From: Plumapathes pennacea
Lineage: Eukaryota; Cnidaria; Anthozoa; Antipatharia; Myriopathidae
DNA length: 64,000 nucleotides
Assembly (NCBI GenBank): GCA_964036295.1
Contig: OZ038462.1
Coordinates: 2,859,501 to 2,923,500 of the forward strand
Direction: 5' to 3'
A program made the position numbers and the translations under genes. The stretch's first letter is position 1, and every line of letters starts with the position of its first letter. The notes under the pieces are model-generated. The model was not told where the DNA came from. It worked only from the letters and a program-made list of their open reading frames with translations, and made no database searches. Below, one piece after another: positions 50,145 through 62,600 of the stretch.

Positions 50145-50250
50145 CGCAGTTTAATCAGTCATTTGAGCAAGGTGTCAACAGCCAAGTTCTCTATAACTGT
50201 GTGATATTTTTCTGGTAAGAAACTGGAAGTCTCTCTTGGGAGTTCCACTC
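50145..50250. mobile_element. Partial MITE of the CCCTTTCACTCCCAAG family
   Basis: TTTAATCAGTCATTTGAGCAAGG, GTGTGATATTTTTCTGGTAA and CTCTTGGGAGTTCC follow the order seen in the other copies. Confidence 0.5.
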
Positions 50251-52796
50251 TTGTCCCTACTTATCCATTTTAGTATATTCTGGTCTCGACGCAACTCACG
50301 CCGCGAGCTCACTGGCAATGCCAGTCTAGTTATTTAAAATACGAGTTTCGCAATCGACTAAAATCTCCCAATGTAAAATGTTACGCATGGGGTATCACAT
50401 GTCACATGACGTACGTACCATATGAGCTCTTCGAACTTAGGCTTCCTGTGGTTTGTGTGAGGGATTTATGAGAGCCGAGTCGACTCAGGGATCATGTGAA
50501 TTACAGTCAGGTACGTACGGGACACTTTTCTGAGCTCAATGTCGATCAGATGCCCGGGCGTTAAAGTGCTTACTTGGACAGATTAGAAAATGTCGCCAAA
50601 ACGCAATAAAAAAATCCATATTCAAGGCATAGATTTACAGGGCTCGTTCCCACCAGGAAGTTAGATCCGAGATCATCCTAGCAGACTACAATCCAAGCTT
50701 GCACAGTCCAAGATCAATCTCACCGATCAATTAAAGTGTATGACAGCTCTAAATATTACAATCTTGGTACTGATCTCAGATCCCATTTTAGGGCTATCCA
50801 AGTGTGAGTGGAAGTAGTGAGCCTGAAGACTGGTTCACACTGTTTTGTGCGCGATTTACAGGACTTAATGACAGCTATATAATTAATGCTTAAGTCCGTT
50901 TTACGTCGTTACGTAACCAGTGACAGCCATAACTTAGCAACAAACATGTGAAAAATGGCAGACCAATTTGCTTTCCGTTTCGTGACTAATTTGTGTAACT
51001 TGAAACCAAGTATGCTGTTGTTTTATATTTACATGTACAAAGTTTGAGCTATCAGGCTTCTCAGGTCTCCTTAGCTTGCCAATCTTTTCGTTTCCTGTTT
51101 CCTAGTGAAACGACGCCATTCTTCCTCCATATACTTCGGAAGAGTTTATCATTGGCAGAAATATCGGACAAGATGGCCGCCCCGCATGCGCATTGACGCA
51201 CACAATCCGTTGGCTCTCTCTCAGATCAATAAAGGAAAATGTATGGGAGAAATTACAAATTGCATAATTACTTGTTCCTGACGAAAAACCGGCAAAATGT
51301 CCAGCTCGGTAGTTGTAGTTATGACTTAAGGACATCGTTTTAACCGTAGCTCGGTACAGTATTTCGAGTCCTTCATTCTTCTTTCGAGCGGTAAAACTTA
51401 CCTCCATTTCACGCTCTGTGAGCACACTGTTTCTTTGTAATTTTCGCAATTAAGCTACATTTCAAGTCCGTCTTCCGATAACTTGCTTGTGTCGGGTACA
51501 GTTTTTTGAGCTTTAATCTCTTCTCTAAGCCAAAATATATTGCCATGTTTCCTCTAACTCGATGCCATTATGGAAGGCCCTAGGCGAAGAAACCACGACC
51601 GTGAGATCACTGATCTGCCATGTTTTCTGGCCGCCATGTTTTGTTATGTTAGTTTCTAGTCCTCCTCAGTCTTAAGTAAGGGTGCCTGACTGTTTTGATA
51701 GGAATGGGGAGGGTTTTTGTGGAGATTTTGCCGATTTGCAGGACAGTCATGTCCGAGGTCAAAGGTAATTTTACAGACTATGACAGTTATTTGCTGCAGG
51801 AGATCTAGTGCAATGTTAACAAAACATATTTTTAGCGTTGGACAGCACTGTCCAGCTATTACAATCAGAATCACAAACGCTGACATTTGTTGACACTGTT
51901 CTTGGTCGTTATTTGTACCGAGCAGTCAAATCTGGCAGTTTCCCAACGTTTCCATATTATTATTAATGGCAGTATTTCGAATCTAAAATTGATAAGCGCT
52001 TCTTGTGATGTACTAAAAATGCTCAATACACTCTTCTGGCCAACTTTCTCGCACAATTTAGCGGTTTATTGAAAAACTAAAGGAATAACCGCTGACATCG
52101 GCGTGTGGGCTAAAAATGCCCAACATTTCTCCTGATGTCCGCCATCTTTCAGATTTGCCGGCAAACACCCTTGCCCCTCCTCCAACGAGCATAGCTTTGT
52201 TCTTTAGTGTGCACGCGCGCTGATGCGATTTCAGGACCGATCTCAGTACCGATCCAAGTGTGAACGGGATTCGACAGCCGAGACAGACCCATTGGCGAAG
52301 ACTACCGTTTGAATGCATTGAAAGATTTACCTATCGTTTGTCAAACATATCGCGTTTACAATTTTGTTGAAAATGTCTTGAATTTTTTTTATTCAGCATT
52401 TTACTGTGGAGCATTGATGGGAGTAATGACAAACTGGGCCAGACGAGGTCAAACAAAGAATCAAATTTCACTCGAGAATATGGTACCGGCTAAGAGAATG
52501 AAACTGTTCTCTCCGAGGTCTGAAACACGTATCGCACGCTTGCTGCACTGCATGATGCTCTGATATCAGGCAGAATACAGTTCCTAAGTACACAATGTGA
52601 CAAAACGGCTTTTCGTAACGCAATCGGCACTTAACGGTCAAATATTATACACGTTTGTGAATTGACTTCAACCAATTCTGAAATCACAGTTATCTTCTCT
52701 ATAGAGCACTCATAAACATGCCCGAGTTTGGTGGTTGTAGCTCTTTTTCCCTTAGTTCCAAAAGCGTTTAAACATTTTTTACCGTTTTCAGACAGT

Positions 52797-53128
52797 AGCT
52801 ACGAGCCACAGGAGACGAAGGTGTAAAGGTTAGAAACCTTGGAGAATGTTTGTTGACTTTGTAATTGTTACCTTTCGGTTTCCGATAAATTTCACGCAAT
52901 ATTTAGACATCTATTTCACGCTGCTTCACTAATTGCACATGAGTTGCACACGGCTTCACTATTTGCTCTAATAGCCGACTACAGTTTCTGTAACACATGA
53001 ATCTTTGAAGTAGGGGACGACTCGCAGTCTTTTTATTTCACGATTCGTCATTTCCATGTCTTTGTACCTATTTATAAAATGGTTTTCTAACCAATCAGAG
53101 CGGGCGTAGTATCATAGTTATTTTATAG
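52797..53128. mobile_element. Copy of the astacin-intron transposon segment
   Basis: About 330 bases similar to 5,603-5,942, from AGCTACGAGCCACAGGAGAC to CATAGTTATTTTATA, about 500 bases upstream of the coding start of receptor paralogue B. Further left, GACAGCCGAGACAGAC at 52,269 matches 5,503, but 52,310-52,796 does not match, so the two copies differ in their middle. Confidence 0.7.
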
Positions 53129-53506
53129 AGTTTATTAATCATTTTATTATACAATAATTAAATTTAAGCCATAACATCGTGTCATTTAGGGTGTGGTGGT
53201 CATCAGGAAGGCAACATCCTGGTTATAAATTATAATTATTTAGTTCTACTAAGCGAGAAGTTGTCAGCTTGTCAAAGTTGCCGGTCATTTTGCCTAAATG
53301 ATTGACAAATGGTTAAGCAAATTTGCTTGGAATAGTGCAATCCCACCGCAGCTGCACCATTGCTTCAGGTCTTTGCACTAAAAGAGACGCGCCAGGTGAG
53401 CTAAGACTTATTGAATTGTAATTATCCGTTATACCTAGCAGGATAAAAATAAATGTATGATGAATCCAATGTGTGAAAATTAAACGCCGAAAAGATTTTT
53501 TGAGCT

Positions 53507-53546
53507 GACGTTTCGAGCGCTATAGCCCTTCGTCTGAGCAGTCCAA
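53507..53546 (-). repeat. Degenerate hammerhead-like motif upstream of receptor paralogue B
   Basis: Reads on the minus strand CAGACGAAGGGC, loop, GCTCGAAACGTCAG. It resembles the motif at 40,406 but has CAGACGA in place of the invariant CUGANGA, so it is probably inactive. It lies 80 bases before the ATG. Confidence 0.4.
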
Positions 53547-53625
53547 AACTAGTTTTCCCATGTGCCATCTTTTACAAATATCAAGGTCTACATACGAAGC
53601 TTTTTCTCGATTGTTGTTTCATAGA

Positions 53626-56600
53626 ATGGCGACCACAAAGGTGGTCATGCTCGTCTTGATGTTCTTTTCACACGTACCGACACGTTCCCGTCAAAATCAG
53701 CGAAAGCTTTTGTATATTGGCGGACTTTTTGACATCGACACCACAGCGGGAGGGTGGAACTCTGGAGCGATACTTCCAGCGGTACAAATGGCTTTTGAAG
53801 ACATCTACAACGCCACAGACGTCCTTCCGGGTTACAGACTAACACTTCTCGCCAAAGATGTTAAGGTTTGTGAAGCTACATTAAAAGCCTCCATTGTTAG
53901 AATCAGTGTGCTTCGTATTTTTACTGGTCTAAAATCAAGTTAGTCTTTCGATAAGTTAAATTTGGATGTATATTTATTTATTTCTAAAAGTTAGTACATG
54001 CACATTGTACAACACATAGAGCCTTGCCATTTGTTTTGAATCGGCCATATTTATATGATGTAACGACAGACTGTTCTATTTAGTGGATAACTTGTAACCC
54101 TTAACTCTTCTTGGGAAGTTCTCTCTTAAGCAGTTTTCTCTACGTGAGTTCTGGATTTTATTCCTTTATTTTGTTTTGTTTTTATTGTGCAATGCTTTGT
54201 GTTGATCATTTCACCGCCACTTTTTCGCTCGACAACGACGTACAAATACTGCATGCTTGCACGTTTCATTAGACAATTCAATAACTGGAACTCACCTTGG
54301 CGTAGCTAGTCAATTCACCCTGGTTTCAACGCAGTTCTCCGAGGAAAACGTTAAATAAACTTTGACTTAATTTTGACATTATCAATTTTCAATTCACTGA
54401 AATTTTAAAATCAGCGCTTATATATTATGTAAAGTGTACTCAAAATATGATTGACAGCCGTGATATTTAAATGTGTACACGCTTGCTATGTAAAATATTA
54501 ATTTCACTTTTTGCAGATAAAAGCTAAAAGCTAAAAGCCTTTGTCTGAATTTTATAGGAATTAAGTCTTCTTTTTTGTACCACTAAAACATAGAATGGCA
54601 TTCAATTTGTTATAGCAGACATAACTAACTTACTCCCTTATTGGTGATTAATCATGAGAATAAACACTGGCTAAAAGGACTGTATATACATAAAAACCAT
54701 ACTTGGGCACCTTAACAATGGGTTTTATGTCAAAGCTGCTTTTTAATGACAAAAAGGCATATTATTATCTGTTCCTCAGTTTCTTCTCTCTCTTCTTTAT
54801 TTGCAACCTGAGGCATAATTTATTTAAAGTGTGCTACATGTAACCTTCCCTACCCAAATGAAACCTAGAACTTCCCTCCACATTACTGAAATTCTTCTGT
54901 AAGACTGTATTTACTAAGAAAATAAAAAAAAAATCATTTCAGAGAGTTTATGCCTCAAAAAATGACAGTTTGTGGGTTTATAAGGTTATATGGTTCAGCT
55001 GTCAGATTCAACAGTGATGGATTTATTACTGAAGACATGCACTGGATATATCAAATTACCAGACATATAATAGAGATGCAAGTTGTTTATTTGGACTGAC
55101 ATTAGTATTCATTTAACCCATGTTTCACTCCCAAGTGATCAACTGCAAAATGTCTCTTTCAATCTCATCAGAGATATATTATACTAGAATAGAGAATTTG
55201 TCATTTGATACCTTGCTCAGAAGAGAGCTCTGATCAAACTATCAATTCTCACTACATCACTCATACAGTTTCTTCCTGAATGGTTGGAAGAATTTGTATT
55301 TCTAGCTTGGGAGTTAAAGGGTTAAAATATTTTGAATGAAATGCAAAGTGTATAATAAAAATACCCACTTTCTATTTTCCTTTTGATATCATCTTAATTT
55401 TCAAGTTGAGTGTGCCATAAATTTACTTCATGGAAAGTAAAAATGGAGACCATTTACTTAATGCTTTCAGAAAATATGTGTAAGATATACAAACCACATA
55501 ATGTATAATTATTTATTATTTCCATTGATATAACAGGTGCCAAGCTGAGTGTTGAACTGCATGATCCTGGCTATAACTGTCTGCTTTTAGTTGTTTTTAT
55601 ATATTAGGATCACCAGAGAATAGTTCAGAAATCCTTATATCCTTTTATGATTAGGGAAATTATAGATGCACTACACTTTAGCTAACTTTATAATGTTAAT
55701 ACTCAGGCAAATGCAACTGTTGCCGGTCACATACTGTATTAATCAGATTTGCTTTATCAGACATGCAGGCAAGTAGTGTTGCTTGTTCCACATTTACTAA
55801 GAATCGTTGCTTTTTCGCGTTTGGTACGCGCATAAGATGAACTGTTTCAAGGCCACTTTATGCAGTAATTTGATTCAGCCTAGATATGGCCGGATTTTGC
55901 ATACAGTTGGTGGCCGAAACGCCCGGTAAGCCAGGCATATATACAGTAATATATTGCCTAACTGTTAATTATTTTAAGAAATATTTGGTCTAATTTGGAA
56001 ACATTGCACCTGGTTCAAAGTATAAAGTAAATAAAAAATGCTCTTACCTGCCGCCAGAGTTATACAGCTGCTTCCCTTTTCGTGGCAGACTTTCTGGAGG
56101 TTCGTTAATATCTTCATCCTCAAGTTCATCCTCTCAGAACTTTTCAGAATTTCCCGGATTATCTTCTGCTTCTCGCCGTTCTCAGCCGACTCTTCTCGGC
56201 GATTGCTTTCGAAAATTCCTGCTCTTCTCCAGACAGTAACTTCTTGTCCAATCAAGGACGTACTTAGCAACTACGTGGCTCATCTGTTTTAGCATATACG
56301 CGCGAAAAAGACTGCGCCAAGTTTTGAAAAGTATACATCATGTACCACTTAATATATGGACAGTCTTGAACCCAGGCTTCCCCGTTTGAATTGCAGTGCA
56401 ACGTCGGAGAAGCTGTACGCGCAGAGATTGATTACTTATTGGCAGAAGAAACCAAAATAATGCTCATAGGACCTGGTTGTTCAAAATCTGCGCAGCCGAT
56501 TGCAGAGTCCATCCACCACTGGAACTTGGTGCAGGTATAACCCATGAGTTGTTTTATGAATCTGCAGTCTGAAATGTCAGCCGTGTCCTCCCCATGCCCC

Positions 56601-59600
56601 GTGATACCGCTGACACTTTAGACTTGGCAATCTGTTCAAATCACGTTTTACGCGTGCATATAATATATGATCTTCCCCTTGAAATTGCTCAAATAACAAA
56701 AATAATTCTTACTTGGCGCTTCCTGATGAGTTTCGAGGTTATTTAGCGCCGTTTTAGCAATATCCTTGATGAGTTATGATTGTTTAAATAGGTTGCTTTT
56801 GCGGCTTCCTCCCCACTACTGTCCAACAAGGAAATGTACCCAACTTTCTTCAGGACAAATCCGCCTGAACAGTTCTCCAACGTTGGTCGCTTGGCGATTG
56901 TTAAAAGGTTTCACTGGAAACGCGTGGCAATCCTGCAACAAAACAACGACATATTCAGCGGAATGACCAATTCTCTCGTGGATATTCTTAAGAAAAATAA
57001 CATCAGTGTTGTGGCGTTTCAGAGTTTCAGAGATAACCCCAAGAACCACATTGAGCAGCTAAAGGTAAGTTTGTCATGTCGAGGATTGTTTCCTAGAATT
57101 TTTAATAAATTCTGAGAAAATAATGCTCTTATAACGTTTATATAGACAATCAATACCTACTATTCACTATGAACCGTAGAGTAAAGCGAATAGAAAGTTT
57201 ACTCAATAAAATCCTTAGTATTTGAAGTACTTCAAGAGCTATGTTGAAGATACTCTATTTTCAACTTTTGAAATACCCAAAATGGGAGTAGCAGGCCAAA
57301 ACTATCAAGTAATGAAATTTATTAGCAAATCGGAAAATATGTCGAATGGCAACCTAAAACATCGAAAGGTCGCTAACTATAGTTGGATATCATTTTAAGG
57401 GCGCTGTATCACGTGTGCCATTGTTTGCATTGACGACTCTAGAAACTTTTAGCTTTTTATAACTTTCTGTGGTTCAATCGACAGAGTAAAGACGCCAGAA
57501 TAATCTACGGCTTCTTTTATGAACCTCAAGCACGTCATGTCTTTTGCGAGGTAAATATTTTAAATGTGGCTCACTCTTTTTGCTTTTTTTTTTTACGTGA
57601 CGTCAACTCCGTTTTATAACCCTTTTACTGCCAAATATGAATTTGATTCAGCCTAGAAAGCTTCCAACTGCTGAACTGTCAAATGAAACCTAAAGGCGTG
57701 ACCACTCAAATGAAAACTTTCAATGAGTACATTCTAATAGCGGTGTTCACTTCCAACTCTTGGAGTATCAAAAGAAACCTAAAAGGTGCAGTGACCATTT
57801 ATATGAAGTTCTCAATGAGTACATTCTGAATAGCAATCATGTTCTACATTATTGTTTAGTGGGGTCAGTTGTACATATTTGTAACCCTTTTGACTCAGCC
57901 TTCCAACTTCTGGTTTTCCCTGTTTGCCGGATTTTAAACTAACAATTTTCATATTGATCAATCATGAAGTTTCGTGATATAGATAATTCTGAAATTCTGT
58001 TCCACGTAGTTTCGTTTTGTGTTCTGTCGAGTTTCATAAGAGCTGCTTTATCCGTGATAAAGTCCATATGCACATTAAGGATGAATTAAACTAACGTGAT
58101 AGTAACACAGTATCTATTCGCATAGGCCTTTAAACAAGGAATGTATGGCTCTAAGTACGTTTGGATTCTCGTCTCGGCCCGCTATCGTTTAAAATGGTGG
58201 GAAATAAATCAAAAGGGCTTGGACTGTACGGCCGAGGAAGTCAGGAAGGGTCTTGGAAACTACATCGGCACTGAAGAACTGAAGATCAGTGATGATCCAA
58301 GAAAAACGATTTCTGGGAAGGTACAGACCGTAAATCTAAGAAGTGTGTGCAAACTTCATTACCTTACCTTACCTTACCTTACCTTACCTTACCTTATTAT
58401 TGAGACAAATTCTGTGTGCAGAGCTTGTTCCAGTCTTAAAATGATGTTCAGCAGTATTCTATGTTTAGAATTATTTGCACGACTCTTGTGTTATTCCTGA
58501 AATTTGTCCAACAATAGACTTTGCCATAACTATACTACGACTGTTCTTAATCCCCCCCTCCCCCCCCCCCCCCCCCCCCCCCCTCTTCCAGGTTTTCTTT
58601 TATAAACGATATGCATTCTGGAACAGTGGAGAGGAAACTTTTCATCTAAACATTTTTTGTTGGTTTATTAGTACTTAGAACTATAGTTAGTGAAAAACCG
58701 TTGACCAAGTGAACTGGAATTTTGTCGCTGTTTCGACTTACCTTATGGTCGCCTTCTTGCCACTGTTGTTTTGATTTTCTTCTTTCAGACGCCTCAACAA
58801 CTCTGGAAGAAGTACATCTCGCGCACGCGCAATTCAAAGTATAAACTCCCGAACTCCTTTGCGTCATTCGGCTATGATGCCGCCTGGACATGCGCACTAA
58901 CGCTGAACGCCTCCCTTGAAAGGCTGAAAGATATGAATATGAGCTTGGAGGACTTTAAATATAACAACACACGCATGCGCAAAGTGTTTACAAGAATTAT
59001 GAGAGGACTTGATTTTCCTGGAATGTCGGTAAGAGGAGTCCCCAATGAAAGTTGAAATATTCACTAATTCCAAGTGTGGAGTTTGAAAATAGACAATACT
59101 GGTTTGCTATCTTTAATAATTTTGTGATATCAGCGAATAAAAGTGATGAAAACAATATGAAAAAAGTGTTGAAATTCTGAACAGCTGAAATGTGTATGTA
59201 GAAACTGTTGACTCTAATAGGTGAAAGATTGAAAAAATATTAAAGATGAGTAAGGACAAAAAGGTACGAAAAGATATAAGATACGTAAGGTATATAAAGA
59301 TATACAAAGATAAAAAATAAGATGAAAATAGATATAAGATATGTAAGGTTATACAAAGATATGTAATGACATAAATTAAGGTGTAAAAAATCCCTTTATG
59401 TTTCAGGGACAGATAAAGTTTGACAAGAACTTTGATCGAATCACAAAATTAGAAATCACCCAACTTCAAGGTATGCATCTTCAAATTAATTAGGTGTGTC
59501 TTATATCGATCCAAAACTATCTATAGCACGATATAGTCTCTTAGCTTCACATCCACCTTGAATGATCCACCATTGTTGTTCTCCTATTAGAGCGGTTTTA

Positions 59601-62600
59601 GGATAACTGTCGAAAGTAATTGTGTGATTGCTTTGGTTTTGCGTTTGCTTCGCTTTCGGATTGGTCCACAAGGGTTTGTCAGCATGCTCAGCCAATCAGG
59701 AACAAAACCAAAACCAAAACCAAACACTTCTCACGCAAGCGATGGCGTGTACTCGCACTGCTGATTGGAAAGTAAAACCAAACGCAAGACCAAACGCAAA
59801 TTACTTTGGCTTCCAATTGGCTGAACTGTTTTCCCTCAGCCTCTGTGATTGGCCTGTGTGATTACTTTGGTTTTGGTTTTCGACAGTCATCCGAAAACGG
59901 CTCTATGCACGTCGTTCTTTTACACTCTTTAAACTTCAATTTTCACTAAAAGGTGAACAAATGCAGCGCGTGGCTTTGTATGACATGAAGGTAAATAGCT
60001 ACAAGGACGACATACAAAACAAGTACTTTTGGGAAGGTAAGATGTGAAAGGAGAGAGAGAGTATAACAGTAAGTTACAAGAAAGAGAGAGAAAAAAGAGA
60101 GAAATGCACAAAAAGTGCATTCATCTCTTCTTCTCGACTTTCAAGGAATTCCACTCAATGTTATCTACTCTGATCTGGTACTTTTGACCTTTGGCTAATA
60201 TTATTGGGTCCCTGAAACCCACGTCGACTTCAACTCTCTACTGCATGCTGCACTCATACAACCCTTTCTGGATTGATCTGTTCCGACCTCTTTTTATCTA
60301 GCTACTCTTACTTTGTAGTACTCAAATCCGCTCTAACTTTCTACGACAGGAAATAAGGTCCCCACGGACGGGCTGAAAGTGATGAAGGAGGAAGTTACCA
60401 TTCATCCTGGTCTTTTCTGGGTAGCTTCCTCGCTGTCTTTAGTCGGAATCATCGCAGCCTGTCTTTTCCTATCTTACAATCTACACTTCCGCAATGTCAG
60501 GTAATCCGCAGTTTCCGTTCTTTTGAAGCAAAGTTAAAAATTGAATGAATGAATGAATGAATGAATGAATGAATGAACAGGCTAATTCCATAAAGCCTGC
60601 TGCCTCTCTGTTTGAAACCGAGGTCTAGTGCAAAAATTTTCATATGAAAATTAGTTTTGTTCGCATGTTCATTTTCATTGGGTTGAAACACTTTTCCATA
60701 GGTTTTGCACTAGGAAAGGTTTGAAACAGACATCTGGAGACATTATAGGCATCATCTTGCAAATGACCTATTGACTAACTCATTAGTTTTACTCCATCAT
60801 AACTCAGTTACTGATAAAGTCTTGTGTCGCGTGAATAGTATTTGATCACCAATGGAATACAATACTTAATATTTTACAATACTTAATAATTCAACCACGT
60901 TACACTTTAACAAGAATTTCGATAAAATTCGGTTCAAACGTCAAGAGCGTGCAAGAACAATTAAACGTTCTGTGAATTCTTTAGAACTGCCGAAAGTTGA
61001 TTCAGTCATACATGCAAAATATCACTTTAAGTATCAGTCATTTACACAGTTTGTTTCTTCTCAGACACATCAAGATGTCTTCTCCACAATTAAACAACTT
61101 AATTGCTCTCGGCTGTGTTTTAATTTACATCGCCGAAATCCTTACTGGAATGGAAGCTGTTCTGGTATTTACGATGAACTTAAAGTATTTATGCCAGGTA
61201 ATTAAAAAAAAAGAACTTATGATGGATTTGATGTTTGTCCCATGTTATAGGCCTTTGCTACGGTATAAAAAGCTTGACTAAACATGAACATAAGACACAA
61301 CACTGGAGGAAGAACATGATGACTGTCGAAAGTTATCGTGTGATTGCTTTGGCCTTGCGTTTTGCTGCGTTTCCCGATTGGTTCAAACAAGTCTTTAGCA
61401 ACATTCTTGGCCAATCAAAGGCAAGAGCAAAAGTTAATTATGTGACCTGAAGTATACCACCCATACAGCCCAAGTGCAGTCCAAATTTACAATATACTAC
61501 ATTTTACTAACGATAACTAAAATCATATCACGCAGTCACAAACGATTGCAACTGTCTTCCTGTATTCCTTTTAGTTAATCTAATTCAACATTTCATCAAT
61601 CAATTGACAGACGAAGTTGTGGTTTTTATCACTGGGATTCACACTGGCTTTTGGAGCAATGTTTAGCAAAACGTGGCGAGTACATAAGATTTTCTTAAAC
61701 AGAACGGACAGAACGGTAAGTTATAGTATTAGTGAGAGAATGGCTTTTACCTCATGAAGTTCAAAACGTAATGTGGGCCAGTCTGACACTTAGAAATGTT
61801 TCGTGTTTGGGAAATTTACTTCGGAAAAATCACATTATACGCTGTACCTTAGTTCTCATTTCTCACAACCTAGATCCGAACTTTGACTTTACTACTGTAC
61901 ATTCTAAGTGGCATACCTGTAAAATAGCTGGATTATTCAGCATGGAAAGACCCTTGTACTAAGTGTATTTACTACTTTATATAAATGTAATGTTATATTA
62001 TGTTATGTGACATAGAAAGTGGTAGTTTTTGACTCAAATACTTACATTTTGTTGTCATGGCGTAGGTAATACGTGACAGACAGTTATTTGGAATGGTGGC
62101 CGGCATGGTCTTGATTGATCTTGTGGCACTCACTTCCTGGCAAAACATGGATCCCTTGCAAATGCACCTGGAAAATCTTGAGGCAAAGGTAAAGCCGCCA
62201 TGCCATTAAAAATATAGTGGCAATTAAATATAAGTTGAAGGGAAAAATACTTTTTTGGGTGGCTTGTAATCTCAGGTTTGAAACTTGCTCTTCTTACTCT
62301 TTCTTCTATACTTTCTTTTTTGTCTTTTTATCTTTTTTTTTTTTTCTTAACGCAAATTTGAAAGAGAGCGGTTTACCTTTGGTCACCTTTTAGTCTCTGG
62401 CCTTTAATTCTTTCTATTTCTTTGTCAATCTCTTCCTTTTTCTTCTGCTCAGCTTCAAGGTGAATTTGAAATAAAAAAAGTTTATTTGTCGTAGCTTGTA
62501 ATCCAACAAAGGTTAAAAATTGCTATTAGTTCTATTCTTGCTCCTACTCATCTTCCTTATTTTATCATTCTTTAAACAGACTTTGGAAGAGGACAATGAC

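Larger units (their letters stand above)
27673..53625. other. 26-kb space between the two head-to-head receptor genes
   Basis: No protein-coding gene could be supported by homology, splice structure or conserved motifs. The longer open frames (for example 35,590-36,039 minus, 40,606-40,977 plus and 51,102-51,449 minus) lie in or beside repeats and resemble no family I know. The region holds the minisatellite, MITEs, a SINE and duplications listed separately, plus long AT-rich stretches (about 29,500-34,300 and 34,800-36,300) in which I see nothing. Untranslated first exons of either receptor could be here: both coding starts are preceded within one or two bases by an acceptor-like AG. Confidence 0.5.

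Noticed and set aside
51102-51449. 115-codon minus-strand open frame
   Set aside because: Could be a small exon, but no family is recognised and no splice context is convincing; not called.
53560-53625. Upstream in-frame ATG extending paralogue B by 22 residues
   Set aside because: It would put a non-hydrophobic segment before the signal peptide and read through an acceptor-like AG that is shared with paralogue A.
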